58,280 nt of DNA. It comes from Atopobiaceae bacterium (GTDB taxonomy: Bacteria; Actinomycetota; Coriobacteriia; Coriobacteriales; Atopobiaceae). The stretch covers positions 1 through 58,280 of the forward strand of contig JAFWIE010000057.1 of assembly GCA_017533825.1 (NCBI GenBank), in the 5' to 3' direction. A model generated the notes under the pieces. The model saw nothing but the letters and a program-made list of their open reading frames with translations. It had not been told where the DNA came from and did not search any database. Position numbers and translations under genes: made by a program. Shown here in pieces: positions 1-8,534 of this stretch (positions within the stretch are counted from its first letter, which is position 1; every line of letters starts with the position of its first letter).

Positions 1-1
1 C

Positions 2-499
2 ACCATCCGCATCCCCGTGCACATGGTCGAGACCATCAACAAGCTCGTGCGCGTGCAGCGCCAGCTGCTGCAGGACCTCGGCCGCGACCCGACCCCGGAG
101 GAGATCGGCGAGGAGATGGGCATGACGGCCGAGCGCGTGCGCGAGATCCAGCGCATCAGCCAGGAGCCCGTCAGCCTCGAGACCCCCATCGGCGAGGAGG
201 AGGACTCCCAGCTCGGCGACTTCATCGAGGACTCCACGGCGGTCGCGCCCCCGGAGGCGGCGAGCGACTCCATGCTGCGCGAGCAGCTCGAGCAGGTGCT
301 CGACGGGCTTGCGGACCGCGAGCGCAAGGTCATCAAGTTCCGCTTCGGCCTCGAGGACGGACACCCGCGCACGCTCGAGGAGGTCGGGCGCGAGTTCGGC
401 GTCACGCGCGAGCGCATCCGGCAGATCGAGAGCAAGACGCTCGTGAAGCTGCGTCATCCGAGCCGCTCGGGCAAGTTGAAGGACTATATGGAGGACTAA
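2..499 (+). CDS. rpoD: RNA polymerase primary sigma factor, C-terminal part (partial)
   Basis: This is the 3' end of a sigma-70 gene whose start lies before the window. The reading frame is open from base 2 and begins with [15 protein letters not shown], the typical region 3.0 of primary sigma factors. Region 3.1 follows, then the acidic linker and region 4. The end carries the region 4.2 helix-turn-helix ([19 protein letters not shown]), which contacts the -35 element, followed by the usual short tail [15 protein letters not shown]. The GTG at base 17 is an internal codon and not the start. A strong terminator follows 23 bases after the stop. The family call is firm. Whether this is the housekeeping factor is very likely from the exact match to the RpoD tail. 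Confidence 0.95.
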   Translation, partial: TIRIPVHMVETINKLVRVQRQLLQDLGRDPTPEEIGEEMGMTAERVREIQRISQEPVSLETPIGEEEDSQLGDFIEDSTAVAPPEAASDSMLREQLEQVLDGLADRERKVIKFRFGLEDGHPRTLEEVGREFGVTRERIRQIESKTLVKLRHPSRSGKLKDYMED

Positions 500-522
500 C
501 GGCAGGCATCCTGTTTGTAATG

Positions 523-564
523 ACGGCCCAAGAGGCAACCCCTCTTGGGCCGTCCTTTTTTGTT
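523..564 (+). terminator. Rho-independent terminator of rpoD
   Basis: A 13-bp perfect stem (523-535 with 541-553) has a five-base loop and is followed by CCTTTTTTGTT. Confidence 0.92.
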
Positions 565-638
565 GAGGCGTTCTCTGCGAGTCCTCGGCTACCCGGCTAC
601 CCGGACGGGGACTCGAAAAAAAAAGATCGAAATCGCGC

Positions 639-666
639 TTGCATTCAAAATCGAAGTCTGTATAAT
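639..666 (+). promoter_or_regulatory. Promoter of the tRNA-Asn gene
   Basis: TTGCAT (639-644) and a perfect TATAAT (661-666) are separated by 16 bases and lie 29 bases before the tRNA. It may also serve the downstream export genes, which have no obvious promoter of their own. Confidence 0.75.
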
Positions 667-694
667 CATTACACGTGCTGAGAAGCACACGTAT

Positions 695-766
695 TCCCCA
701 GTGGCGCAGTGGTAGCGCAGCGGACTGTTAATCCGTATGTCGCTGGTTCGAATCCAGCCTGGGGAG
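695..766 (+). tRNA. tRNA-Asn (anticodon GTT)
   Basis: The full cloverleaf can be drawn. The acceptor stem TCCCCAG pairs with CTGGGGA. The D stem is GCGC/GCGC and the anticodon stem GCGGA/TCCGT has loop CTGTTAA, giving anticodon GTT. The T arm is GCTGG-TTCGAAT-CCAGC. The discriminator base is G. The 3' CCA is not encoded. A promoter lies directly upstream and a terminator directly downstream, so it is a single-gene transcription unit. Confidence 0.95.
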
Positions 767-778
767 CCCGAATTCTTC

Positions 779-808
779 AACCCACCAATTCTTGGTGGGT
801 TGTTTTGT
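779..808 (+). terminator. Terminator after tRNA-Asn
   Basis: A 10-bp perfect stem (779-788 with 792-801) has a three-base loop and is followed by GTTTTGT. It ends nine bases before the start of the export permease gene. Confidence 0.85.
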
Positions 809-816
809 ATCAAGAC

Positions 817-1659
817 ATGGGGGACGCTTTGTCAGATTCCGCATCTTCGGCAATCACGAACACGGACGCTTCGCTCGACGCATGGTATCCCGACCGCTCG
901 AAGGCGTTCTACATCTTGGCGCAGCTCGTCACGCGCGACTTCAAGCTCAAGTACCGCCGAAGTGCGCTGGGTGTTGCTTGGAGCGTGCTCAACCCGCTGC
1001 TCATGATGGCAATCATGGCCGCCGTGTTCTCGACGCTCATGCGCTTCTCGTCTGACGGCATCCCGAGCTATCCGTTGTATATCATCCTCGGCAACGTGAC
1101 CTTCTCCCTCATGAGCGACGCGACCAGCCAAGGCATGGGATCGATCATCGATGCGGCATCACTACTCAAGAAGGTACGAGTCTCGCGGTGGGTCTTCCCG
1201 GTGGAGAAGGTCCTCTTCGCTGTCGTCAATTTCGTCTTCTCCATGGTCGCGGTCTTGGTGGTAATGCTCTTCGTCAAGGTGTACCCCACATGGACCGTTG
1301 CCATCATTCCGCTGTTCCTCGTGTACATCACCATGTTCTGCTGTGGGCTATCCCTTTTGCTGAGTGCGCTCTCCGTCTTCTTCCGGGACGTCATGCACCT
1401 CTGGGGCGTGGTCCTTACGGCGTGGACGTATGCAACGCCGCTGTTCTACCCGGCAGAGATTCTGCCCGACTGGGTCTTGTCGCTGGAGGTCTTTAACCCG
1501 ATGTTCCACTATGTCGCCTACATACGCGAGGCGCTCCTGTATCAGAGGCTACCCTCGCTCGAGCTCAACGGACTCTGCCTTGCATGTGGGCTTATCTCGT
1601 TGGTCGTGGGAATCGTGGTGTTCAAGCGCACGCAGCGCAAGTTCATTCTGTACATCTAG
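817..1659 (+). CDS. ABC-2 type polysaccharide/teichoic acid export permease (TagG/Wzm-like)
   Basis: The product is a 280-residue inner-membrane protein of the ABC-2 permease family that exports undecaprenyl-linked wall polymers or polysaccharides. After a short soluble N-terminus comes the family signature (KLKYRRSALGVAWSVLNPLL) and then about six hydrophobic segments, ending in a short basic tail. The ATG at 817 starts nine bases after the tRNA terminator and has no clear ribosome site. An in-frame TTG at 829, preceded by GGGGGA, is a credible alternative start. No gene for the partner ATPase (TagH/Wzt) is present: the next gene is a glycosyltransferase and then the pyrimidine operon. It probably uses an ATPase encoded elsewhere, or the locus is a remnant. 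Confidence 0.85.
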   Translation: MGDALSDSASSAITNTDASLDAWYPDRSKAFYILAQLVTRDFKLKYRRSALGVAWSVLNPLLMMAIMAAVFSTLMRFSSDGIPSYPLYIILGNVTFSLMSDATSQGMGSIIDAASLLKKVRVSRWVFPVEKVLFAVVNFVFSMVAVLVVMLFVKVYPTWTVAIIPLFLVYITMFCCGLSLLLSALSVFFRDVMHLWGVVLTAWTYATPLFYPAEILPDWVLSLEVFNPMFHYVAYIREALLYQRLPSLELNGLCLACGLISLVVGIVVFKRTQRKFILYI

Positions 1660-1693
1660 GGCGTTGGCCCGACCGTTCGCGAAGGAGTGGGCA

Positions 1694-2830
1694 ATGTCGA
1701 GTAGTTCGCGTGACGCCATCGACGTGAGCGTAATCGTCCCGTGCTACAACACGGAGCGGTTCTTGGATGAGGCGCTGACCTCTGCCGAACAGAACGGGCG
1801 ATGCAGGTTGGAAATCATCGTCCTTAACGATGGGTCCACGGACGGCTCGCTTGCCATCATGCGTGCCCATGAGGCACGTGATGCCCGCGTGCGCGTCATA
1901 GACAAGTCCAACCAAGGCTATGGTGCGACCGTGAACAGGGGCTTCGCCGAGGCGCGTGGAACCTATGTGGCGATTCTCGAACCAGACGACTGGGTACAGC
2001 CCCACATGTACGACGACTTGTTTGACTTTGCGATGACGTTCGACGAGCTTCCGGACATCGTCAAGTCACCGTATTGGCGGGTCTGGATGCCGACGACGTC
2101 CCATGAGCGTCTGTTGCAATGCTCGTACTACCAGCGCATCGATCCGCCACACCAGCCGTTCACCCTCAGCGAGTGTCCACGAATCGTGCAACACCATCCG
2201 TCCATCTGGTCGGCTCTGTATCTGCGCAGCTTCCTCGAGCGCGTCCCCATACGCATGAAGGAGGTACCGGGTGCGGGTTGGGTCGACAATCCGTTCCTCT
2301 TCCAGACGATGGCGCAGGCGCATTCGATCGTGTATCGCGACGTGCCGTATTATTGCTACCGAGAAGACCTTCCCGGCTCCTCCTCGGCTTCGCGCGTGCT
2401 TGAGCTCTCCATCGAGCGGTGGAACGACATGGCCGACGTCGTAGACGAGGTGTGTCCCGATGACTTCGGCATTCGAAAGGCGCTCACCGTCATTGGCTTC
2501 CGGTATGCGGGGGAGGCCATCGGGCGCGGCGGTCTGGAAGACGAGCGGCTGCGCGACATGATGGCCCAGATGTTTGCGCGCATGGACCCGGAGGCCATTC
2601 TGTCTCTAGAGAACGTCTCGCCCCAGCTGCGACGTCTCGCGTTCGAGCTTGCCGGACGAGACGTTCCGCGCATCAGCGGGCTCGGCTACCTGCGGGGTCT
2701 GGTAGAGGAGTTTGCCTACTCCATCTCGACCAACGGCCTCGGTTTTGCGGTAGCACGCACCGGTGTGTACCTCGAGCGACGCCAACGGCAGGACCGCCGT
2801 TCTCAGGACTACGTGAACGCCCGCTCCTGA
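1694..2830 (+). CDS. Family 2 glycosyltransferase
   Basis: The product has 378 residues. The N-terminal GT-A domain starts with DVSVIVPCYNTERFLDEAL, followed by the nucleotide-binding stretch IIVLNDGSTDGS and the acidic motif LEPDDW, all typical of GT2 enzymes that transfer a sugar from a nucleotide donor. The C-terminal 250 residues are helical and unassigned. GGAG at 1684-1687, seven bases before the ATG, fixes the start. It lies 34 bases after the export permease gene, so the two probably form one unit that builds and exports a surface glycan. The acceptor and sugar cannot be read from the sequence. Confidence 0.85.
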   Translation: MSSSSRDAIDVSVIVPCYNTERFLDEALTSAEQNGRCRLEIIVLNDGSTDGSLAIMRAHEARDARVRVIDKSNQGYGATVNRGFAEARGTYVAILEPDDWVQPHMYDDLFDFAMTFDELPDIVKSPYWRVWMPTTSHERLLQCSYYQRIDPPHQPFTLSECPRIVQHHPSIWSALYLRSFLERVPIRMKEVPGAGWVDNPFLFQTMAQAHSIVYRDVPYYCYREDLPGSSSASRVLELSIERWNDMADVVDEVCPDDFGIRKALTVIGFRYAGEAIGRGGLEDERLRDMMAQMFARMDPEAILSLENVSPQLRRLAFELAGRDVPRISGLGYLRGLVEEFAYSISTNGLGFAVARTGVYLERRQRQDRRSQDYVNARS

Positions 2831-2882
2831 CGCAGGTGATGCGACGGGAGCTTCGCAAACGGGGAACAATGTCGCGAAACCT

Positions 2883-2964
2883 CACAAAGGGATCTGCTTC
2901 GGCGAAAGGGGGCATCTCTGAGCATCCCCCGAGCAACGCCTTTGTGTGGGATGTCCCCTTTGTG
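2883..2964 (+). other. Structured spacer after the glycosyltransferase gene
   Basis: CACAAAGGG (2883-2891) pairs perfectly with CCCTTTGTG (2956-2964). An inner hairpin of GGGGG...CCCCC lies around 2909-2930. There is no U-run, so it is not a standard terminator. It may be a processed end of the upstream mRNA or part of the pyr control region. Confidence 0.4.
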
Positions 2965-3007
2965 TCGCATGCAAACGGCTGGATTAGGCACGCATCTCCA
3001 AGTCTGC

Positions 3008-3129
3008 TATCATTAGGTTTCGACCTTTAAGTGTGGTGCGAGACACCCGCAAGGCCGGAACGCCAACCCCTTCCGGGACGCCTTGTGCTGCACAAAGGAC
3101 GTCCTTTTTTCTTTTTGGAAGGGAGCTAT
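3008..3129 (+). promoter_or_regulatory. Attenuator leader of the pyr operon (probably PyrR-controlled)
   Basis: A -10-like TATCAT (3008-3013) precedes a leader of about 110 bases. The leader can form two exclusive structures. One is an antiterminator in which CAAGG-CCGGAA (from 3050) pairs with TTCCGG and CCTTG (to 3085). The other is the terminator at 3076-3116, which reuses the same bases. A small hairpin, GGTG-CGAGA-CACC (3035-3047), lies just upstream, where PyrR would bind. This is the logic of PyrR attenuation, in which UMP-bound PyrR favours termination. The exact PyrR consensus is not matched, so the ligand is inferred from position upstream of pyrR. Confidence 0.55.
3076..3116 (+). 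terminator. Attenuator terminator before pyrR
   Basis: GGACGCCTTGTG (3076-3087) pairs with CACAAAGGACGTCC (3091-3104), with two bulged A residues and a short loop. It is followed by TTTTTTCTTTTT. It lies 13 bases before the pyrR start codon. Confidence 0.8.
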
Positions 3130-3696
3130 ATGGGCGATTTCGTTCCAAAGGCCGCCATCATGGATGGCGACGCGATGCGCCGTGCCATGACGCGCATCGC
3201 GCACGAGATCTGCGAGCGCAACGAAGGCGCAGAGAATCTGGGAATCGTTGGCATCGTGAGCCGTGGTGTTCCTCTGGCCGAGATTCTCTCGGCCGAGATT
3301 GCCGAGATCGAGGGGAAGCGTCCGCCCGTGGGACAGCTTGACGTGAGCTTCTATCGCGACGACATCGGCCGGCACATCATGCCAGTGACCCATGCCACCA
3401 ATGTCCCCTTTAGCATCGATGGTACGAACGTGGTCCTGGTTGACGACGTTCTGTACACCGGTCGCACCGTACGTTCCGCGCTTGATGCGCTTATGGACTT
3501 GGGTCGTCCCCGCACCGTGCAGCTCGCCGTCATGATTGACCGCGGACATCGAGAACTCCCGATACGCGCTGATTACGTGGGCAAGAACGTCCCCTCATCC
3601 CATAACGAGGATGTGCGCGTGCGCATCAAGGCCATGGACGGTGAGAACTCCGTCACCATTTGGGCAAAGGATGACGGCAAGGAAGGAGGACGCTGA
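3130..3696 (+). CDS. pyrR: Bifunctional pyr operon regulator / uracil phosphoribosyltransferase
   Basis: The product has 188 residues, the usual PyrR length. The PRPP-binding loop is [21 protein letters not shown] (cut here as [15 protein letters not shown]), and [13 protein letters not shown] and DVSFYRDD match the family. PyrR senses UMP and PRPP and binds the nascent pyr mRNA to force termination; it also converts uracil and PRPP to UMP. The ATG at 3130 is preceded by GGAAGGGAG. It heads the operon pyrR-B-C-K-D-F and overlaps pyrB by one base (TGATG). The leader upstream has the expected terminator/antiterminator pair. Confidence 0.93.
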   Translation: MGDFVPKAAIMDGDAMRRAMTRIAHEICERNEGAENLGIVGIVSRGVPLAEILSAEIAEIEGKRPPVGQLDVSFYRDDIGRHIMPVTHATNVPFSIDGTNVVLVDDVLYTGRTVRSALDALMDLGRPRTVQLAVMIDRGHRELPIRADYVGKNVPSSHNEDVRVRIKAMDGENSVTIWAKDDGKEGGR

Positions 3697-4634
3697 TGCT
3701 TTCGGTAAGGCATCTCATCGACACGACGAGCCTCACGGCAGACGACATCACTCAGATTCTGGACACGGCACAATCGTTTGCCGAGATCAACGCGCGCAAG
3801 GGCATAAAGAAGGTGCCCGCCCTGCGCGGCCGCACTATCGTCAACCTGTTCTTGGAGCCCTCCACGCGCACGCGTAGCTCCTTCGAGCTCGCCGAGAAGC
3901 GCCTCAGCGCCGACGCACTCAACATGGGTGGGTCCACCAGCTCCGTCGTCAAGGGCGAGAGCCTTGCGGATACCATCCAGACCATCGACGCCATGAACGT
4001 CGACATGTTCGTGGTGCGTGCTCGCTTTGCTGGCACGCCCCAGAAGGTGATCGAGAACACCGACGCCATCGTGATCAACGCAGGCGACGGCAAGCACCAG
4101 CATCCCACACAGGCGATGCTCGACCTCTATACGATGCGCGAGCACTTTGGGCATCTCGATGGTCTCAAGGTCGCCATCGTGGGCGACTTGGCGCACAGCC
4201 GTGTGTGCGGCAGCCTCGCGCCTGCGCTCAAGACCATGGGTGCGGAGGTCACGCTCGTGGCTCCTCCGACCTTCCAGGTAGGCGATCCGAGTTGGTACGG
4301 CTGCAGCCAGACGAACCATCTCGACGACGTAATCGAGGAGATGGACGTGGTGTACATGCTCCGCGTCCAGCTCGAGCGCATGGAGGGTGCAGCCATCCCC
4401 AGCCGTCGCGAGTACAACCGACTGTATGGACTGTCGCTCGAGCGCGAGTCGCGCATGAAGCCCGATGCGATCATCTGCCATCCGGGACCGATGAACCGCG
4501 GCATGGAGATTGACGCTGAGGTTGCCGACTGCGCGCGGTCGAGGATTCTCGACCAGGTGACGGCAGGCGTGGCAACGCGCATGGCCGAGATGTACCTGCT
4601 CTTGGGAGGAGAACACAATGGCATTTCTAATTAG
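3696..4634 (+). CDS. pyrB: Aspartate carbamoyltransferase catalytic subunit
   Basis: The product has 312 residues. It condenses carbamoyl phosphate with L-aspartate, the first committed step to UMP. The carbamoyl-phosphate motif FLEPSTRTRSSFE and the motif GDGKHQHPTQAMLDLYT are intact, as are GDLAHSRV and HPGPMNRG. No regulatory chain gene (pyrI) is present, as usual in organisms with pyrR control. The start overlaps the pyrR stop by one base, and the end overlaps pyrC by 17 bases, so translation is coupled. Confidence 0.96.
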   Translation: MLSVRHLIDTTSLTADDITQILDTAQSFAEINARKGIKKVPALRGRTIVNLFLEPSTRTRSSFELAEKRLSADALNMGGSTSSVVKGESLADTIQTIDAMNVDMFVVRARFAGTPQKVIENTDAIVINAGDGKHQHPTQAMLDLYTMREHFGHLDGLKVAIVGDLAHSRVCGSLAPALKTMGAEVTLVAPPTFQVGDPSWYGCSQTNHLDDVIEEMDVVYMLRVQLERMEGAAIPSRREYNRLYGLSLERESRMKPDAIICHPGPMNRGMEIDAEVADCARSRILDQVTAGVATRMAEMYLLLGGEHNGISN

Positions 4635-5913
4635 GGGCGCGCATGTGGTCGACCCGCAAGTCGGGCTCGACAAGGTGCAGGACGTGCTCATCGAGGGCAA
4701 GGTCGTGGCGGCGGTTGCCGATGCGCTTGAAGCCCCTGAGGGGGCGACCATCATCGATGGAGCCGGGAAGTACCTGGTACCTGGTCTGGTGGACATGCAC
4801 GTGCATTTCCGCGACCCGGGCTTCGAGCACAAGGAGACCATCGCAACGGGCTCACGCGCCGCAGCACATGGCGGCTTCACCGACGTGGCAACCATGCCGA
4901 ACACCGACCCCGTCACCGACACGGGAGCCGAGGTCCGTTACCAGATCGACACCGCCCACCGTGTGGGCCTCGTGCACGTGCGTCCCATGGGTGCGCTCAC
5001 GCGCGACGAGAAGGGCGAGTCGCTCGCAGAGATTGGCGACATGGTCATGGAGGGCGCCGCGGCCTTCTCCGATGACGGCCATGGCGTGCAGAGCGCTGGC
5101 ATGATGAAGACCTGCATGGCCTACGTGAGTCAGTTCGACCGCGTGGTGTGCGCCCACTGCGAGGTGGAGAGCCTCTCGGGCAAAGGCGTCGTCAACTCCG
5201 GACGCACGGCGACGAGACTCGGCATGTTTGGCTGGCCTCCGTTCGCGGAGGAGCTCGAGATCTATCGCGACATCGAGCTCTCTCGTTCGACGGGCTGTGC
5301 ACTGCACATCTGCCACATCTCGACCGCCAAAGGCCTCGAGCTCGTACGCTCCGCGAAGGCAGAGGGCCTGCGGGTGACGTGCGAGGTGACCCCGCACCAC
5401 CTCTTCCTCTGTGAGGACGACATCACCGATGCCTACAACACCAACCTCAAGATGAACCCGCCGTTGCGCACGGCCGAGGATGCCGCTGCGATGCGTGCGG
5501 GGCTGCTCGACGGCACCATCGACTGCGTCGTCACGGACCACGCGCCTCATGCGGCTCACGAGAAGGACTGCGAGTGGGAGATTGCCTACTTTGGCTGCGT
5601 CGGACTGGAAACCTCGCTGCCCCTGATGCTGGCGAACATGGTCCTTCCGGGCAAGATGAGCTGGCAGCGCCTCGTCGAGGTCATGGCCATCAACCCGCGT
5701 CAGCTCTTGAGGCTGAAGCCCGTACGCGTAGAGGCGGGCAGCGCGGCTGACCTCACGCTCATCGATCCCCGTCGGGTCGTCCACGTCACGCCTGACTATC
5801 TCGTGGGCAAGTCAAAGAACTCGGCCTTCCTCGGCCTGACGCTCATGGGTTGCGCGACCGACGTCTTCATGGACGGTCGGCGCACGCTCGTGGACGGGAC
5901 GGTAGTCTCATGA
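4618..5913 (+). CDS. pyrC: Dihydroorotase
   Basis: The product has 431 residues and is a class I (amidohydrolase) dihydroorotase that cyclises N-carbamoyl-aspartate. The metal-binding DMHVHFRDPGFEHKE motif sits near residue 60. ATMPNTDPVTD, HICHISTAKGLE and CVVTDHAPHAAHEK supply the remaining metal and active-site residues. GGAGGAGAACACA precedes the ATG and lies inside the pyrB coding end. It is in the middle of the pyr operon and overlaps pyrK by four bases (ATGA). Confidence 0.96.
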   Translation: MAFLIRGAHVVDPQVGLDKVQDVLIEGKVVAAVADALEAPEGATIIDGAGKYLVPGLVDMHVHFRDPGFEHKETIATGSRAAAHGGFTDVATMPNTDPVTDTGAEVRYQIDTAHRVGLVHVRPMGALTRDEKGESLAEIGDMVMEGAAAFSDDGHGVQSAGMMKTCMAYVSQFDRVVCAHCEVESLSGKGVVNSGRTATRLGMFGWPPFAEELEIYRDIELSRSTGCALHICHISTAKGLELVRSAKAEGLRVTCEVTPHHLFLCEDDITDAYNTNLKMNPPLRTAEDAAAMRAGLLDGTIDCVVTDHAPHAAHEKDCEWEIAYFGCVGLETSLPLMLANMVLPGKMSWQRLVEVMAINPRQLLRLKPVRVEAGSAADLTLIDPRRVVHVTPDYLVGKSKNSAFLGLTLMGCATDVFMDGRRTLVDGTVVS

Positions 5914-6752
5914 CGATGGAACGCGACTCCGCAGCAGGAACCGCGCCGGCTACCGACGTGCACGAGTTCGTGGTCGTCTCGAATGAGCCGGTGGCAGATG
6001 GAGTGTGGCGCATGCGGTGCCACACCTCCGTCGCGCCCCTGCTCGCCCCGGGGCAGTTCGTCAACGTTGCCGTTCCGGGAGATGCCGCGCACATCCTGCG
6101 CATACCCCTGTCGTTCTCTGCGGCGCACGCTTCCAGCGAGACGTTGGAACTCGTGTATGCCGTGGTGGGGGAGGGCACGCGTCGCCTGAGCGGCATGCAC
6201 GTGGGTGACGTCTCCACTATGGTGGGACCCTGCGGGAACGGTTGGGCGCTGCCTACGCGTGGGGGCCGTGCCCTGCTCGTCGCGGGCGGGGTCGGCCTGC
6301 CTCCCATCGTCGCCTGCGCGCGCATGCTGGCAGAGGCGTTCGTCGGCTTTGACGTCATCGTGGGTGCCCAGACCTCCGCGAAGCATGTGGAGTATCTGCT
6401 CGACGAGCTGCGTCGCATGCCGCCGGGCGAAGGCTGCGACTGCGCACGCAAGGTGCTCGTCTGCACCGATGACGGGTCGCTTGGCACGCGCGGGTTCACG
6501 ACCGACGTGATGGCGGACCTCATCGCCGACCGTCCGTATTCCCAGGCTTATACCTGCGGGCCAACTCCCATGATGGCAGGCGTCGCGCGGTTGTGCGAGA
6601 AGCGCAGCATCGCTTGCCAGGCTTCTTTGGAGCGCATGATGGGCTGCGGCTTCGGGGCCTGTAGCTGCTGCAACGTGGCGCTCACCGTGGGTGGCTATGC
6701 GCTGTGCTGCAAGGATGGTCCGGTGTTCGATGCGAGGGAGGTGGTCTGGTGA
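5910..6752 (+). CDS. pyrK: Dihydroorotate dehydrogenase electron-transfer subunit
   Basis: The product has 280 residues. PyrK carries FAD and a [2Fe-2S] cluster and passes electrons from dihydroorotate, via PyrD, to NAD+. The FAD-binding LRIPLS, the NAD-binding AGGVGLPPI and the C-terminal cluster ligands in MGCGFGACSCCNV...CCKDGPVF are all visible. The ATG at 5910 overlaps the pyrC stop, which supports this start. The pairing with pyrD makes this the class 1B NAD-dependent enzyme, typical of Gram-positive anaerobes. Confidence 0.94.
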   Translation: MTMERDSAAGTAPATDVHEFVVVSNEPVADGVWRMRCHTSVAPLLAPGQFVNVAVPGDAAHILRIPLSFSAAHASSETLELVYAVVGEGTRRLSGMHVGDVSTMVGPCGNGWALPTRGGRALLVAGGVGLPPIVACARMLAEAFVGFDVIVGAQTSAKHVEYLLDELRRMPPGEGCDCARKVLVCTDDGSLGTRGFTTDVMADLIADRPYSQAYTCGPTPMMAGVARLCEKRSIACQASLERMMGCGFGACSCCNVALTVGGYALCCKDGPVFDAREVVW

Positions 6753-7687
6753 GCAAGGACGCAAGGCCGCGCATGGCCGTCAACTTGGGCGGCATCGAGA
6801 TGCGCAATCCCGTGAACACCGCGTCGGGCACGTTCGGAAACGGCGAGCAGTTCGAAGGCTTCTATGATGTCGGATCGACGCTTGGCGCCATCACCTGCAA
6901 GGGCGTCTCGGCAGAACCGTGGGAGGGCAACCCTGTGCCGCGGCTTGCGGAGCTGGGAGGTTCCGCCATACTCAACTCCGTGGGGCTGCAGAACCCGGGG
7001 GTGCCCGGCTTCGTGAAACACTACGGATCGTATCTGCAGGGGCTGCGCCAGAAGGGCTGTGCGGTTATCTGCCAGGTGGCCGGTCATTCTCTGGAGGAGT
7101 ACGCCCGGGCGATGGAGCTCTTTGAGGAGCTGGCGCCCTTCGCGTCGGGCTTCGAGATAAACATTAGCTGCCCCAACATCGCTGCAGGTGGGGCGGCCAT
7201 GGGTGCCACACCCGAGGCCGCGGCCGCAGTCATGCGCACGGTGCGACCCCTCACCACGCGACCCATCGTGGTAAAGATGGCGCCGCATGACGTGGCAGAG
7301 ATTGGACGCGCTCTGGAGGCGGAGGGCGCCGATGCTCTCTCGCTTATAAACACCATCCCCGGCATGAGCATCGACGTGCGCACGAGAAGAAGCCGCGTGT
7401 GTCGGCCGACGGCAGGCGTCTCGGGTCCCGCGATACATGCCGTGGCCGTGCGCATGGTGTGGGAGTGCGCGAAGGCAGTGAAGGTGCCGATCTGCGGCAT
7501 CGGCGGCATCGCCTGCGGAGAAGATGCGGCAGAGATGATCCTGGCCGGCGCCACCGCCGTCTCGGTGGGGACGGCAAACCTCGTCGACCCGTTGTGCGCC
7601 GCGCGCGTGGTTGAAGAGCTGGAACAGTGGGCATGCGACCAGGGCGTCGCAGACATCAACGAACTGATAGGAGCGTTCGAATGCTAG
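6749..7687 (+). CDS. pyrD: Dihydroorotate dehydrogenase, class 1B catalytic subunit
   Basis: The product has 312 residues in a flavin-binding TIM barrel. NPVNTASGTFGNGEQF, the INISCPNI motif, the FMN-phosphate region CGIGGIACGEDA and TAVSVGTAN match PyrD-B. The GTG at 6749 overlaps the pyrK stop (GTGA) and is preceded by GGGAGG at good spacing, so it is preferred over the ATG at 6773. It ends inside the first codons of pyrF. Confidence 0.94.
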   Translation: MSKDARPRMAVNLGGIEMRNPVNTASGTFGNGEQFEGFYDVGSTLGAITCKGVSAEPWEGNPVPRLAELGGSAILNSVGLQNPGVPGFVKHYGSYLQGLRQKGCAVICQVAGHSLEEYARAMELFEELAPFASGFEINISCPNIAAGGAAMGATPEAAAAVMRTVRPLTTRPIVVKMAPHDVAEIGRALEAEGADALSLINTIPGMSIDVRTRRSRVCRPTAGVSGPAIHAVAVRMVWECAKAVKVPICGIGGIACGEDAAEMILAGATAVSVGTANLVDPLCAARVVEELEQWACDQGVADINELIGAFEC

Positions 7688-8388
7688 ACGCAGAGGCACG
7701 CGATGCAATTATCATCGCGCTTGACATGAGCCGCGAAGAAGCGCTGGAGCTGTGCGACAAGCTCAGCGGCAAGGCCGTGTGGGTGAAGGTGGGCATGACG
7801 CTCTTCTACCGCTATGGACCCCAGATGGTCGACGAGATGCGCGCGCGAGGCTTCAAGGTCTTCCTGGACCTCAAGCTGCACGACATTCCCTTCCAGATCC
7901 GTGGGGCGGCATACTCGGCATCGCTCGGCGGCGCCGACCTACTCTCCATCCATGGACTTGGCGGGGCACAAATGATCTCCGAGGGACGCGCGGGCGTCGA
8001 GGAGGCTGGCAAAGGCACGCAGCTGCTCGCCATCTCCGTGCTCACGAGCATGGACCAGGACGCGCTCGCGTCCATCGGCGTGACGTCCTCGGTGGCGGAG
8101 GAGGTGCGTCGCCTGGCCAAGCTTGCGGTGGGCGCCGGTGCACATGGCATCGTCTGCTCTCCGCAGGAGGCCTCCGACATGCGTCAGCTCCTGGGTCCCG
8201 AGGCGCTCATCGTGTGCCCGGGTATCCGTCCGGCAGGGGCGGACGTTGGGGACCAGGCGCGCATCGCGACGCCGGCAGCAGCCATCGCGGCGGGTGCCTC
8301 AAAGCTCGTTATCGGCAGGCCCATCACGAAGGCGGAGGACCCGGTTTCCGCATTCGAGTCCATCGTCGACGAATTGGTGCGCGCCTAG
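7681..8388 (+). CDS. pyrF: Orotidine 5'-phosphate decarboxylase
   Basis: The product has 235 residues. It decarboxylates OMP to UMP. The N-terminal IIIALDMSREEAL, the lysine-aspartate catalytic array KVFLDLKLHDIPFQI and the phosphate-binding CPGIRP and LVIGRPITKAEDP are intact. It overlaps pyrD by seven bases. It is the last gene of the cluster. pyrE and carAB are not in this window and must lie elsewhere. Confidence 0.95.
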   Translation: MLDAEARDAIIIALDMSREEALELCDKLSGKAVWVKVGMTLFYRYGPQMVDEMRARGFKVFLDLKLHDIPFQIRGAAYSASLGGADLLSIHGLGGAQMISEGRAGVEEAGKGTQLLAISVLTSMDQDALASIGVTSSVAEEVRRLAKLAVGAGAHGIVCSPQEASDMRQLLGPEALIVCPGIRPAGADVGDQARIATPAAAIAAGASKLVIGRPITKAEDPVSAFESIVDELVRA

Positions 8389-8435
8389 ACGGTACGTCCG
8401 TTTATGTTGGGCAATGTGGTGTTTGTGCAGGTAGT

Positions 8436-8465
8436 TTGCAAGGTGCTTGAAGTATCGGCGATAAT
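8436..8465 (+). promoter_or_regulatory. Promoter for the mihF-gmk-rpoZ-thiI unit
   Basis: TTGCAA (8436-8441) and GATAAT (8460-8465) are separated by 18 bases, about 70 bases before mihF. No terminator is visible after pyrF, so some read-through from the pyr operon is possible. Confidence 0.6.
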
Positions 8466-8534
8466 CAATCAGTATGTCACATGCCTGTCTCTAGGGACGG
8501 GCTGTGTTTGAAACCTTATGTGTAGGGAGGAACC

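Noticed and set aside
577..625. CGAGTCC...GGACTCG followed by A8, a possible minus-strand terminator
   Set aside because: On the minus strand the T-run comes before the hairpin, so it cannot act as an intrinsic terminator, and no minus-strand gene ends here.
589..813. Minus-strand open frame covering the tRNA
   Set aside because: It is the translation of the reverse strand of tRNA-Asn and its terminator; the cloverleaf explains the sequence.
5867..6523. Long minus-strand frames opposite the pyr genes
   Set aside because: They are antisense shadows of GC-rich coding DNA; the plus-strand genes carry complete family motifs.
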